Shown here one piece after another: positions 20,175 to 32,576 of a DNA stretch of 64,000 bases. Numbering within the stretch: the stretch's first letter is position 1; every line of letters begins with the position of its first letter. Source of the DNA: Micropterix aruncella (Eukaryota; Arthropoda; Insecta; Lepidoptera; Micropterigidae); NCBI GenBank assembly GCA_944548615.1, contig OX155972.1, forward strand, positions 4,854,475 to 4,918,474, written 5' to 3'. The notes below the pieces were generated by a model. It saw only the letters and a program-made list of their open reading frames with translations. It did not search any database and was not told the origin of the DNA. The position numbers were made by a program, and so were the translations under genes.

Positions 20175-20806
20175 ACCCAGCGTTGGCTCCTGACTAGAGG
20201 ACGCCTCAACGGTCAACAGCAGAGACCCAACATTTTGTATACGCATTCATTTATGATAGCAACTTCCAAGTTTCACAATGACAGGGCTGATCTACCCTGG
20301 GTTGGTACCCGATGAGGGAACTCCTCAACGGTCAACAGCAGACTCAAAATTTTGTATACGCATATAATTATGATAGCCCTTCTAAGTTTCACTATGACAT
20401 GGATGATGTACCCTGGGTTGGCTCCCGATGAGGTGACTCCTGAACGGTCAACAGCAGAGACTCAAAATTTTGTATACGCATTCAATTATGATAGGCCCTT
20501 TCAAGTTTCACTATGACATGGCTGATGTACCCTGGGTTATCTCCCGATGAGGGGACTCCTCAACGGTCAACAGCAAAGACTCAAAAATTTGTATACGCAT
20601 TCAATTATGATAGTCCCTTTCAGGTTTCACTATGACATGGCTGATGTACCCTGGGTTGTCTCCCGATGAGGGGACTCCTCAACGGTCAACAGGAAAGACT
20701 CAAAAATTTGTATACGCATTCAATTATGATAGCTCCTACCAAATTCCACCATGACATGGCTGATGTACCCTGGGTTGGCTCTCGATAAGGGAACTCCTCA
20801 ACGGTC
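20175..20806 (+). repeat. 119-bp tandem repeat, about 5.3 units
   Basis: The phrase AACGGTCAACAGCA recurs at 20208, 20327, 20443, 20562, 20681 and (variant) 20800, a period of 116-119 bp. Each unit also holds TTGTATACGCATTC, TTTCACTATGACATGGCTGA and TACCCTGGGTTG. The first and last units are most diverged, as expected for an ageing satellite-like array. It starts beside a dispersed tail (CCGATTGAGCTGAAATTTGG) also seen at 22196-22400. Confidence 0.9.
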
Positions 20807-20890
20807 CGCAAACGAGACCGCAAACGCGAACGCAACTGCAGACGCGACCGAACGCGACCGAGAGCGCGACCGAAAACGCGACCTCAAACA
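20807..20890 (+). repeat. CpG-rich minisatellite (ACGCGACCGA-like)
   Basis: Irregular 6-12-bp units (CGCAAACGCGA, CGCGACCGAA, CGCGACCGAG) directly after the 119-bp array. It produces an Arg/Asp/Glu low-complexity reading frame that is not credible as a gene. Confidence 0.7.
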
Positions 20891-20999
20891 GCTACGTCGA
20901 CGTCCATTGCGCAGTCGCTTTCTGGAGAGTGGTTGAATCCAAATCGGATCCGGCATCCGGCTAGTGTGAATAGAGTGACGACATCCGATCAAAAGTCGG

Positions 21000-21105
21000 C
21001 TGTGTCACCCCAAGACTTTCCTGTCAAGTAGCCAGGAACTTAATTAATCTGAATATTAATACCCCCCCCCCCCCCCACCCCCCCTCCTCAACCTAGCGCC
21101 ACCCC
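21000..21105 (-). repeat. C-rich tract of a G-rich repeat family (partial)
   Basis: CACCCCAAGACTTTCCTG followed by a run of about 14 C and further C-rich sequence. This mirrors the end of the G-rich units at 54490-54865 and 46595-46900. Confidence 0.5.
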
Positions 21106-22195
21106 CTTTTATTAATAATTAAAAATAACATCATTTTTACAACAAAAAAAAATACTGTGACCAGGGCCCATTTTTTAGTTAGGTAGGTAGGTACGTAACT
21201 GACGCGGCTCCACCGCACTTTTAAAACGGCATTTCCTGCATTGTTCAAAAAGTGACCATTTTTGAGCGCGCTTTAGCGGCAGTTTGGAATATTGTAGGAA
21301 TTAACTCAATATATATGTAAATTTGTTGTACATACTTATATATGTAAATTGTTGAAAATTTTGTCTGATTTAATTATGTTTATAACCGTAGCTAATTTTG
21401 TTTATAACAAATGCATCGTTCGTGAGTTATACACTAAACAACTAACTAACTAATAATAAAACTAACGAATAATAAAAAAGCGAATAACTAAAAAAAAAGT
21501 GCAAAAAAATGCGGTTTTTCACAATTCCTGAAGTTAGCCCACGTCTAGCGAGGTGGCAAAGTTAAAACTCGGATTCTGCTACCAAAAAATTATATAAAAC
21601 AGTTGAGATAAAAACTTCTGGATTTTGTTCCTGAGAAAAACTCCCATATTATGCTTGAACCCTTTCTATTTCAGCCGCTAGATTACAACTAAAAATGACC
21701 AATTATTTAAATCTGTCCAACATAAAAATGCTGGTTTCCGCACTTCCTGAAGTTAGCTCACGTCTAGCGAGGTGTCAAAGTTTAAAATCGGATTGTGCTA
21801 CCAAACATTCATAAAAAACCGTGGAAATAAAAACTCCCGGATTTTTTTTCTTGAGAAAAACCCCAATGTAATTGGACCCTTTCTATTTCAGCCGCTAGAT
21901 TACAACAAATAGTTCAATAATTTAATTTGTAATTTCGATTAGGTATAGTAAATTTAATTAATAGTCTGCGGTGCTTGGGGAATTTCCGAGTGCGGTATTT
22001 TACCAGTTTATATTACAACTACCGGTAAAATGTTATAAAATTGTAGATCTGCGGTTTCGGACTTTCTTGCGTTGAAAAATATGGAAAGTTTCTGTTATAA
22101 ATATGACCATAAAATATGATAAGGATATTTGCAAGATGTTGATTTAAAATATTAAATTGTGTACGATGTTGATTTTTGTTGATGAAGACGGATAT

Positions 22196-22400
22196 TTACA
22201 CTTTGTCTCCTCCTGAGACGTTTAAGATCATTTCCAGACTGTCTGTCTGTCTGTGAGTCTGTGTGTCTATATATTTCTCGACGATAGCGCCCAAACGCTT
22301 AATCCGATTGAGCTGAAATTCGGCATGCAGGCATCGTTTGGTCGTGGCAAGAGTTAAAAAGATTGTAGTTGATATCGGTCCACCAGATGGCGCGCTAGTC
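22196..22400 (-). repeat. Dispersed retroelement tail, copy 1
   Basis: On the minus strand it reads TGGTGGACCGATATCAACTA..TTGCCACGACC..GCATGCCGAATTTCAGCTCA..GGATTAAGCGTTTGGGCGC..AGACAGACAGACAGTC. The same order occurs at 48150-48450 and at 49345-50420 (interrupted). Sequences asking for CCGATTGAGCTGAAATTTGG are typical 3' parts of arthropod RTE-like retroelements or SINEs derived from them. Confidence 0.6.
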
Positions 22401-22539
22401 AAACTTCAATCTCGAAATATTGCAGTTAGAGATTTGATACTCGATACACAGATGTTTTGTTGTTTTGGTTGGGATACTCGTATCTCGTATACAAATGACG
22501 CATTTTTTGTAATATTGCCGTATTTAAGAAAATATTTCA

Positions 22540-22770
22540 TCATTTTTGGAAAAATATACTATTTTAATATTACGGAAATATTACAAAATACTAAAATATA
22601 TTACTTTGCTATCATAGTCACTTGACATAACCACTATCGGGCGGGGAGGGAGGGATTGCAGGCGGGGTGTTGCGGGGTTGGTTGGGGGGGGGGGGGAAGT
22701 GGTGAAGGGCTTTGGCGCGGGAGGGTGGGAGGGGGGGGGGGGGGGGAGGTTGTCTGCTAGCCGATTGCCA
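22540..22770 (+). repeat. Repeat with G-rich tract, copy 1
   Basis: ATTACGGAAATATTACAAAA .. CACTTGACATAACC leads into about 120 bp of G-rich sequence with runs of 8-14 G (22628-22752), then GGTTGTCTGCTAGCCGATTG. The same order is found at 54590-54865. The G tract satisfies a simple G-quadruplex pattern. Confidence 0.6.
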
Positions 22771-23141
22771 CAACCGATTTTTAAAAATGTTCTTCATTCA
22801 ACTATTTTCTTATTGTTTGTGTCATCTTTTTTTGACGTGACAACGTCTTATAAATCGATGGAGCCTGCTGCACGCACGAAAAAACATGACTCATGCGGCG
22901 TTACCTCGCTCTGAGGCGTTCCATTTATTATATTTATTATTCAATATAAATGCTGCCATCTACCGGTTGCGACAAGAATTATTTACTAACCTCAGTCTAA
23001 AATAGTACGAATGAAAATCACTAGACTGATTTAAATTCTTGACATAATTTTATATGTATTCTTGATATACGGAATGTTATTACTGAACGGACAATTTTCT
23101 AGTGGGTACAACGAAGTAAGCAAATTTTATTAAAAAAAATA

Positions 23142-23290
23142 AAAAAGTATGAAAAGCTATCATTACGATGCGCTATCTAGCGGTTGGTAAAATGTCGCTG
23201 ATATTGTTTATTTACGACGTATTACCTACCGCTAGATGGCGCAGAGTGCTCAAACGCTTCTCAAACCGTTATTTAACAGTTTGAGATTTC
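23142..23290 (+). repeat. Dispersed inverted-repeat segment
   Basis: Contains GATGCGCTATCTAGCGGTTGG and its near-inverse CCTACCGCTAGATGGCGCA about 60 bp apart. Homologous to the interior of the mariner-type MITE at 55196-55585, but no outer TIRs are visible here, so it is an older or truncated copy. Confidence 0.5.
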
Positions 23291-23529
23291 AAACTTTCAA
23301 ATTAAAAAAACAATAAACTTTAAACAATTAACAATTATACAATTATACTGCTATACAATAATACATTTACATGTTGTAGTAAAATCGGTGAGTATAAAAG
23401 CATATATTTTTGGGTGTTTGTAATAAATAATATCAACTGCTTCAAATGCAACCATTCCATCAGTATTTTCTTATGACGTTGTCACGTTCAACTATCGTCA
23501 GTAAACCGACTTTACAGACAACCGATTTT

Positions 23530-23880
23530 TTTTGTTTGTTGTTTGGGGCTTTTCTAAGGTCTTTATGAGCCTTGTAACACTGCGACCATTGCTGATCTAT
23601 TGTGTTCGCCACCTATTATAGTTCTGCGCTAAGCCTCGTGTCATTTAAGAACCGCAGCAGGCTTTTGGCACCAGATTGTTTTACCTCCTCAGGTTGGAGG
23701 TAGTGACCACCCAAGTGGGTGTATATTTTACACATCGGCGGTCCACACTCGCACATAAGGTGCAGGGCAGTTTCCTCTTGACAGAACCTGCACATTTTCG
23801 TGTTCCGGAGCTTGAGGTTGTACATGTGTTTGTTAAGACCCCGTGAGCGCCCCCACCAGTATGCGTACATTTTTTCTAGC
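23530..23880 (-). pseudogene. LINE fragment: RNase H tail with CCHC-like motif
   Basis: The minus-strand frame 23870-23616 reads GRSRGLNKHMYNLKLRNTKM, then CRFCQEETALHLMCECGPPM. This is the Cys/His cluster that ends the RNase H region in R1/I-like non-LTR elements. The same family lies on the plus strand at 27780-28520, including the shared tail GACCATTGCTGATCTATTGT (as read here on the plus strand). No upstream RT domain is attached, so it is 5'-truncated. Confidence 0.65.
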
Positions 23881-24342
23881 AGCCCCGGATCTGAGAGGGG
23901 GGGGGGGGGGCTGCCTCGGGCGGCAATTTAATTTAAGAGGGTGCCAAATTCATATATTTGAAAAAAACTTATTTCACTAAAGCGCCTATCATCAAGGGAG
24001 CGTCGTACTATTGATTCTTTTTTTTTGCCAGGGAATTCCCGTCGCGTCTAGAAAAATCCTCCACACAGACAGAAGTGGCCAGGGCTACACGAGCGGAGCC
24101 GAATAAACCCGAACGGCCGAACGGCCGAATGTCAAGCGCCGCTTGGTATTTATGTGACTGTTTAGATGTGTTTTTAATGGTTTTAATTAAAATTGGTTTT
24201 TTATTCCAATTTTAATTTTTAATTAGCGTTGCGTTTCTTTGTTAACAACTACTCTTTCGAATGTGTCACTAGCTATTACTTGATGCTGTATTTTAATAGA
24301 TTCTTTCGAGGAAAGCTCGACGTTTGAACATGAAAACGAAGA

Positions 24343-24945
24343 CTATCGCGGTTGTTTGACATTATAAATAGGATCAAACGAATTTACCGCGTGAAGTTTG
24401 GAGCACTCGACGTTTCGGCGACGTTGCAACCGCCGTTGTCCAGGGTAGACTGAAGTACTGTTAATCGTCATCCGTTGTTCTGCGGGTAGGCGAAAAACTG
24501 CTGCGGTTACTCCGCCAATTGTAATGGTGGTGGGGTGTCGGGGTCGGTGCTGGCGAATTTTGAAAAACCGCCGTGCACACAACACACTACAGGAGGTGAC
24601 ACAGGATACATCCTGTGTCACCTTGCATTCGGCGACGGGCATTGAACACATTTCAAGAATAGGGTTCCACGTAGTAGAGAGCTTGTAACCGTAGTCTCTA
24701 TTGAAGTTCGGGGTTCTTTTTATTTCAATGGCTTCCCGGATAATGCGGGTAAAGTCAAACTGTTCTTTGGATAGCGTAATGGGATTTTGAAACTGCATCC
24801 AGTAGTTATTTCCGCTATATCCAATATTTGTTGCATATCGCCGATTTTCTCGCTGAACGTTTTTAACAGCTTTCATGTATTCCATCAGTCGAGTGGCTAT
24901 GGGCCGTTTTCAAGCCGTACAAGCGTATCTAGCGCCATTGATTTT
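24343..24945 (-). mobile_element. Penelope-like element, C-terminal GIY-YIG endonuclease fragment plus 3' region
   Basis: The minus-strand frame reads KRPIATRLMEYMKAVKNV (24900 leftwards), then FDFTRIIREAIEIKRTPNFN and RDYGYKLSTTWNPIL. This matches the end of the GIY-YIG endonuclease and the conserved IREA.EI....N.N...G..LS..W.P motif of Penelope-like elements. A stop interrupts the frame just before KRPIAT, and the RT domain is absent, so the copy is 5'-truncated. The following 3' region (to 24343) has the sequence found as inverted pairs at 445-896 and 40208-40439. It ends GGTTGTTTGACATTATAAAT on the plus strand. Confidence 0.7.
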
Positions 24946-24949
24946 ATAG

Positions 24950-25700
24950 AAAATCAATGCTAGTGCCCAGTGTGTACAACCTCCCCATCCTAATATACCA
25001 TATGCAATCGTACCACAGGCTAGCGCGTATTAGTCACTTTGCCTTTCAACCGTCGTAATATACTTTCTATAATGGCTTTCATAGCCTTCGACGGTTGTGT
25101 AACGGACCTTAAGTCCATTACATGCGATCAACAAATGCATCGATTTCCAGTGAAAGCCACAGACACAATTCAGCTATTATTTCGACTCGTGCAGCTATGA
25201 ATCAGCACGATGAAACAATACTTTTACTCTGAATATTTTTGGATTGCATCATTGATCGGCCTATATAAACTGGCGCAAAAGCAACCAAATTATAATTCCC
25301 CGAGTGATCACCTTCCCCCAAGGTTGCGACGGCATTCGGCACTCTCTTTCACGAGTTAGGTCAACGAATCCGGCTCCTTGGTTTCCTTTCCTCATTCTCC
25401 CTGAGTCTCGAAGCATCAGTCTGTAATCCCACAGACTCGAGTCGTGCCCAGTACGAGATACTAGGAGCACACATACAATCCTCATCCGTATATCCTCGTA
25501 ACCGCAGTCGCGCAACTACGCTCGCGTCAACGTAAACTATTCGGCAAGCGTTATAACCGCCTTTTAATACGGAGATAACTAGTAAGTTGATACCACCACC
25601 TCACTTCGAATAACCTGGAGTCTTGTGAGGGGTGGTCCCTCACAGTTGCATAGATTCCTCCCTGTAAGCACTAAGCAGACCATACCTTAAAGTCTGCTAC
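24950..25700. other. Intergenic, nothing recognised
   Basis: Balanced composition with an 84-codon minus-strand reading frame (25515-25261) of no recognised family. CTTTGCCTTTCAACCGTCGTAATATACTTTCTATAATGG-type sequence near 25040 could be repeat-derived. Confidence 0.3.
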
Positions 25701-25705
25701 TGCCT

Positions 25706-26152
25706 TTGCTAGATTATGCCGATGTCGCATATCTGGACCTCACCGAGACTAAACTGGACAAGCTTGAGCGTCTGCAGAACGTTTGCATAAAGTACATTTT
25801 CAATCTGCGGAAGTATGACCATGTTTCCGAGTACCGAGTAAAATTGCAATGGCTTCGGATACGGGACCGGAAAAATTTGCATATTCTTTCATAACTATAT
25901 AATATCCTACACATTCCTATATCTCCCTTCTACCTCAACGAGGCTTTTAACGAGTTAGGAAGTCATGGTCTCCCACTTCGTTCAAGTCAAAATAATACTC
26001 TACGTATCAAAAAACATAAAACAAACTATTTTTCATACTCCTTCTCCGTACATGCAGCTCGACTGTGGAATCAGCTTCTTCCAACAATTAGACGCGCTAG
26101 CTCGCTTGAAAAAGCACTTCCTTTCACAATAAATATGAACTATAAATTCTAA
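25706..26152 (+). pseudogene. Non-LTR retrotransposon RT C-terminal fragment
   Basis: The first frame reads LDYADVAYLDLTETKLDKLE, RLQNVCIKYIFNLRKYDHVS, the .DY...AY..L......L...QN...R.I..L....H thumb motif of LINEs. A stop at 25892 is followed in the same frame by LNEAFNELGSHGLPLRSSQN and FSVHAARLWNQLLPTIRRAS up to a stop at about 26150. Inactivated by the internal stop and 5' truncation. Confidence 0.75.
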
Positions 26153-26445
26153 CCTTTCCGTTATCCCTTCCTTTTCCTTACCTTGTTTTGGCAGGTTAAT
26201 TTACAGTTTAATATATGTATGTATATATGGATTTGTTTATATCTATATTTATTTATTTATTTTTTCATTTATTTTTATTGGAATTATCAAATTAACCATT
26301 TACAATAATTATAATATTAAAACAAATGGCAAAAGCTTTCCTCTTTCATTCACTGGCTAGTGCTGCCCAACTGGGATATACCCGTTCCAGGGCAAGCTAT
26401 TTATATTTTTACATTTAAAACGAGGGTCGATGAACCAACCAAATA

Positions 26446-26478
26446 CAATAATAATAATAATAATAATAAATATATATA
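26446..26478 (+). repeat. (AAT)n microsatellite
   Basis: About seven AAT/TAA units followed by A/T-rich sequence. Confidence 0.9.
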
Positions 26479-26653
26479 ATAATAAAATTTTAATAAAAAT
26501 TACAATTTTATATAGGAAATAGAAATACTAAATACATTAGAATACACATATACACATATACATACATATAAACACAATATATGTTAAGTCAACTTTAACT
26601 TATTCTACTACATCGATCATGGCATGGATAGATAAACGCTCTTCTTGCAACAG

Positions 26654-27000
26654 CTATTTATTTATTTTGCTTTTAAACAAATGACGATTGGGACTGGTTT
26701 TTATGTCTATGCTTAATTTATTATAAACTCTTGTAGCTATGAAAGAGTAGTGTCGCTGTCCGAAAGTCGTCTTCATTCTAGGTACATTCAAATTATCACT
26801 CAGGAGTTGTCGAGTGGGTTTCGTGTGCGTAATAATAAAAGATTTATTTTGTTTTGCCACGAAAACCCAACGTAGTGCAGTTTTAATAAATAATAACCTA
26901 GCATCCAAAAATTTATGTAGGATTTGTTTATATATGTAGGCATTGTTTATATATGTAGGCATTGATTTTGGCTTTAGATACGCATACAATGCATAATATT
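26654..27000 (-). pseudogene. LINE C-terminal fragment
   Basis: The minus-strand frame reads KPTRQLLSDNLNVPRMKTTF, GQRHYSFIATRVYNKLSIDI, then a Lys-rich tail and stop. This is the R......Y.....G.....YNKLP pattern closing CR1/Jockey-like ORF2. Only the last about 110 codons remain. Confidence 0.65.
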
Positions 27001-27289
27001 TGCTATAATTTAAAATTTAATTTAATATTTTATTGTATCTTATTGTACTTTAACTTTCGCTTACCCTTCTTTTCACATCAGCATGTTGGTTGACTGGAAG
27101 ATATTGTTATGTAGCAATAAGTCCGCCATTGTACTTTTCTTTTAATTGTGCAATAAAGAGTTTTTCATTCATTCATTCATTCACTTTCAAACACTTTCGA
27201 TATTCGAAATCGTCAAAAACGTACCTATGTACATGAAAAAAGTAAGCCCTCTTGATGTCATGTTTCATTTAGCTGAAATATGGTATACT

Positions 27290-27745
27290 TATGTAAGTTT
27301 AGCGATAATGCAATATTATGGTACCATCAAGCTGATTTGATGATGGAGCTGGGATGTAGGGACTGAAACTATCTGATTGCAAATGGAAGGACAGTCGATT
27401 TTGGGCTAGTATGCTTATTATCATGAGTACTTTCCATGTTTGAAGATAGAGCCGGAAGATTGCCACTGGAACTCCCTGATGGAAATAGTCGAGTGTAGGC
27501 TCGTTTGTTGACTACTTCCATTATCGTAGTCAAGGCTCGTTGCCTTGACTACTTCCATTACACACGATGACGAGGGTCTGGGGATGGAGCCGGAAGATTA
27601 CCACTGGAACTCCCTGTTGGAAACTGCTAAGATAGTCGAGTTTGGGTCATTTGTTTTGTTGATATGAGTATACTTACCATTACAGCGATGACACGGGTCT
27701 GAAGTCGGGATATTGCCACTGCAAGTCCGAGATGAAAAGTAAAGC
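27290..27745 (+). repeat. Repeat with GATGATGGAGCCGGAAGAT phrase
   Basis: Three to four spaced copies of a phrase (GAGCCGGAAGATTGCCACTG, GAACTCCCTGATGGAA). It is a diverged relative of the interiors of the TIR elements at 1882-2241 and 34611-34990. Ends are not defined. Confidence 0.45.
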
Positions 27746-27779
27746 TGGTTTTTTTATATTTAATTTATTTGCTACAAGT

Positions 27780-28520
27780 ACCAACATGAATATACCATTA
27801 TTGAATGTGCGGATATCAACCTCCATAAGACTTACGCCAACCACCGTATCTAAATCCACTCGGATAGCAAGGCAGCTCTTATGGCACTAGCCTCGAATAC
27901 CATTAATTCAAAGCTTGTGTAAAACCGCATATCACTGCTGAATTCCCTGGGCGAAAAGAACAGGGTAATTCTAAGATGGGTTCCCGGCCATGCATGGAAA
28001 TGAAAAAGCCGATAAACTTGCTAAGACAGGAGCAAAGGGGACGTTATACGGCCCTTGCTGTGGCGTACCAAAAAGCCTTGCAAGCCTAAAGCTCAAAACA
28101 AATATGTTTAGAACAATCCGTCTATATATACCACAGGAACAACACGCCAGGGTTGAATCATTCCAAAGCGCTAATTAAGGCTTACGACCGTAAGACGGCC
28201 CGTGAGGCCTTATCGCTAAATAGGAACAATCTACGCATACTGGTGAGGGCGCTCACGGGGCATTGTGGCCTGAACACACATGTTCAACCTCAAGCTCCGA
28301 GACACAAAAATGTGCAGGTTCTTCCAAGAGGCAGAGGAAACTCCCCAGCACCTCATGTGCGAGTGTGGCCCGCTGATGCGTAAAAAATAAACCCACTTGG
28401 GTGGTCATTACTTGTGGGTGGAGGCTTAGCGCAGAACTATATAGGTGGCGAACACAATAGATCAGCAATGGTCGCAGTGGAGGCTCATAAAGACCTTAGT
28501 AAAACCTCACTCAACAATAA
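27780..28520 (+). pseudogene. LINE fragment: RNase H domain
   Basis: Frames read IHSDSKAALMALASNTINSK and VILRWVPGHA.., then after a frameshift HGNEKADKLAKTGAKG: the DSK..L.AL and WVPGH.G...AD.LA motifs of RNase H. Further on (another frame) ALTGHCGLNTHMFNLKLRDT and CRFFQEAEETPQHLMCECGP match the tail seen at 23530-23880. Several stops and frameshifts; inactive. Confidence 0.7.
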
Positions 28521-28619
28521 AGAAAAATAATAAAAAAACATGAATAAATTGTAGTAGGTATGTTTATATTATTGCGCTTTACTTTAAATAAATAAATAAA
28601 CGCAAACGCAAAATACCTT

Positions 28620-31600
28620 TAGCTATAAGAGTTAAGAGGTCCATAAGAGTTAAATTTAAAAAAAGATTTTAATATATCCTGTGAATACGATTTTTTTTAT
28701 ATTTTCAAAAGCAATTATTCATATTAAAATTTTAAAATGTCACCAGTACCTACCCTTCTTTCAAAATTAGTACATTTGTAAATTAGTACATTTGTAAATA
28801 AGTACATTTGAATAGATTGCGATCTATTAAAGCCAGCTACTTTATTATGTAAATAAAATTAAAAAAAAAACAACATCGTGATAATATTGTAATTTGTAAT
28901 AATACCGTTTATTTTTATTTACCTAATAATAGGATAATACCCATAATACATGCTTCTTATAAAGAAGATAATTATGTAGATATTTTAGGAAAACACTTAT
29001 AAATTAACTGTATCTAAAACGTTACAGTAGAGCCTCTAATGCTATAAAATTCACGAATTAGATATTCCTGGGAAATCCTGGCAATAAGGATAGTTTGGCA
29101 CTGGATCTTGTCTTTGGATGCCTCGCAGGAGCATCGCTACACCAGAAATACTGAAAAAAAGAAAGATAATGATATTATACATGTATTACGGCTAGGGTCT
29201 GACCGAATTTTGTCACCCAGCTCGATATGAGGGAGAAGGCGATACGGGGGAAGAAGAGAACCAACGAGACTTTCTAGCTACATAAACACATATAGAGAAG
29301 TATGACACGACTTGGACTAACGCTAGCATGAGACAGTAAAAATAGGAAAATCCAAACATTCTGGAAACTTTTTCGTTAGCCAAGATCATTTTATTAGCAC
29401 CTACATAATACAGTACATTTAATAACAATATATTTATGAATTACGTTCACTTCTTAGGATACAACACTTTATAACGAACGAATATACATGTTATTTACAC
29501 AGCTGCCCAACAAAAAAGGAGTGTTATGTATTCAGAGTTCATCTATGTAAGTTTTCCGTTTGTTTGCACGATAACTTCTAAACGTTTGGACCGATTTAGA
29601 AGTGTGTGGTATTGTTAGAACAGCTATATCATCTCGAGTGTCATAAGATATCTCAACTGTGAAAATATCAAGTAAGTAGATGTTTAAATAACTAAATGTC
29701 CAAATGTTAATAAATTAACATAAATATATCTTGTTTAGTGTCAAATGAAAGTTCTGATTGAGTACATTCCGCAAATATACATCTATCTATGGAAAAATAC
29801 ATAAATAACAAATATATGATAAAAAACCATAATGAAAACAACTATAAATACAATAGTTACTTTCTGTAACGGCAGGCGTATTCTTTAATCTTTTTAATAT
29901 GTGTGAGTATACTTTTTTATAAAATTCTGGTAGGTAAGTACATAATTCAATAATGGGTTTTTCCAAGTTTGCAACATTCACGGTATATTTTATATGCAAT
30001 TATTCCATATACGACTAAAGTATGAAATTATATGAATAGTTTTCTTTCCTTTATCTTGTTATTCTTCGTTCATAATATGTGCCGTAAATATTCCTATAGG
30101 CCGGGAGTGTTTATGTACCTACTGGTAATTTTCGACTTTTTGACCAATGTTATTTCTTATTAAATTATAATATCATCGAAACAATTATCCACTCGTCATG
30201 TCATGCCCGCGATCTCAAGATGTTAAACCGACTATTGTCACCTTGTCACCTTGAAATGCATGGGTCGTAAAGGCTTTGAAATGAAGATTATCTACTGATT
30301 CAGCTCCGCCACAAGCACGACAGAGTCCAATCGCAAACCACGAGGCACTCAGAATGAGCCCGACTACCGAATTCGGACTAATTTCTGTTGCAGTTCGAAG
30401 TCGATTCCGCATTCCTACTACTGCATAACAAATTATACAAATGCAGAGATATCACTGTGGCCTTCCAATATAGTTCAAAGGAGGATACAGGATGGTAGCT
30501 AAACCGTCAGTGAAGCCGACCAATGTTCAGTCGGCCATCGGGCCCAAGCTGTATGAACCCGTTCACGTATTTTTCACTTGGTAAATTACACTAGTAAAAT
30601 CTTTAGATTTTTTCAGTTTTTTTTCTAGAGAATTGTTTTTAAGAGGCCTATTACAAAATAGCGTAGGTATTCTTTTAAAATGAGTTTAAAAAATGAACGC
30701 ATTTTTTTTTGGATGTAACTATAAAAGATAGGATAAATAAATAAATAAATAAATAAATAACTATTCAACCCTGGGAGAAAACCGCGGCACTGAGCGCTCT
30801 TCTCTTGCGCAAGCAAATATATACACAATTTCTAATTGTTTTTTGCAGTGTTTTCTCCTTTCTAATGACAATAATTTATATTATGTCGTATTGCTAAAAG
30901 AGTGAACTTTAATATAGTATAAGTATTATATAAGAATCTTATTTTATTTCTGAGAAAATTAGAATGATACAGGAAGTTTTTTTTTAAATTTTGTGTAATT
31001 GTAAGTAATGTATACCTTGGATATGTGGTCAAAAAACGAAAAAATAAGGCCGCTATGGTCAACAAGAATACATGACGGACATAAAAAAAAATAGTATACG
31101 GTTTTCGTTGTAGTGATATTACTGTATTAAGGAGCTCAAAGTTTGCCTTCCGAGCGTTTTACGAATAACGACTTTCGGAAAATGGGCTGAATAAGTAAAT
31201 AATATTCGTTATATCTAAAATTAAAGGCCGCTATGGTCAACATCAAGAAATGGTCCAGGTAATTCAGTAATTAAAGTTTGTAGAAATCTCTTCATTTCTT
31301 GGAATTAGAACGCCAAAAATCCACTTTTCTTGCCTTTCTGGAAAAAATATGTGATAGGGCTCTTAAACCAATAGATTTTTCAGAGAAATCGACGAAAGAC
31401 AAAACGACAGTATGGTCGACTAGCGGACACTTAACCGCTGGGGCGCCAAAATGCCTAAGTATATGCATTTTGCGGTTAAGGCGACATGATTCCTGGGAAC
31501 GACCATATCTGAAGAAATTTAATTTTATGAATTTCTTGAATAATATAAGCGTTAATTAAAAAAAAGTTTTTAAGTAAATCCCTCGACAAGGAACCAATTT

Positions 31601-32020
31601 AAAATTTGGACTCAAAAAAGTTGCAGATAGCCTTGGACATTGAGGCTTTAAACTGACTTTAGGCCATCGCTCCCGAGACGATCGGGAGAGATGGCCAGTT
31701 GCAGTTTAAAAATTTTAATATTTTTAAGGCTAATAGGATTAGAAAAGATTATTTTTTTGTAGATAAAATTATAGTGTAACATTTAAAGTTTAATCTAAAA
31801 TTAAATTTTAAATCTGCATACATGCGGTTTTATTATAATTGTACATTGAAAAAACTATGGCCTACTACCCCGGACTTACCCTAATTTGTGAATTTATCGA
31901 AGAATTTCGATTGAAAATATCGGAAAATTTTGTTTATTATATATGACCAAGAAAATCTGCGCTTGAATGTTCAAGCGTGTTGTATGTATATCGTATAATG
32001 TAAGTTCGATATGTATATAA
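28620..32020. other. Long AT-rich stretch without recognisable genes
   Basis: Contains an (AAAT)n run at 30735-30762 and the phrase AAGGCCGCTATGGTCAACA twice (31046 and 31226). Short reading frames at 30215-30412 (-) and 31299-31559 (+) match no family I know. No RNA gene is seen. Confidence 0.4.
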
Positions 32021-32021
32021 T

Positions 32022-32576
32022 ACTAGCTGACCCGTGTCCACTTCGTTGGGCGGTAAAACTTTTTGCTTGTGGTGAAATTATGAATGTGGTTTGGTTAGTA
32101 CTGAGTGTTATGATTTATTTCCTGACTGCCAAAAGAAGGGTTATATTTTTACTGCATATGTATATATGTATTTGCATGCCAATTTGACTATATTACCTTT
32201 ATTTGTGAGTGTCTTCTTGTGTCTTATTTATGAGCGTATTATCTCTTTAACTATTTATGCAGTAAAAGGGAAATTATATGCAGTAAAAGGGAAAAGTCTT
32301 TTGTTTTAAACACTTGAGACGATAAATTTACTTATTTTGATAGGAATTCATAATTGTTGATAATATGACTAATAAACTTGACCTAACGATTTAAATTATT
32401 TTTTTAATATAAAATACTACTTTTAATTTTTCGGATTAATATATAGCCTATGACACTGACAAATAACGTGGATTTCTATTGGTAAAAGATTTTTCAAAAT
32501 CGATTCAGTAGATCCAGAGATTACTTCCTACAACATCACAAATTTTACCTTTTTATAATATTAGTATAGATATACA
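32022..32576 (+). mobile_element. RTE-type retroelement tail or derived SINE
   Basis: Begins CTAGCTGACCCGTGTCCACT and ends CAAAATCGATTCAGTAGATC .. TTATAATATTAGTATAGAT, the conserved head and tail phrases of a very common class of insect RTE-related repeats. It has no intact ORF. Confidence 0.6.

Noticed and set aside
20175..20806. CRISPR-like regular repeat
   Set aside because: The units are contiguous 119-bp tandem copies with no unique spacers, and the context is eukaryotic.
24343..24600. Hammerhead ribozyme in the Penelope-like 3' region
   Set aside because: A GCCGAAACGTCG box is present, as in ribozymes of some Penelope elements, but the required CUGANGA box is not intact (CTGGACAAC/CTAGACAAC). 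An Infernal search with hammerhead models would settle it.
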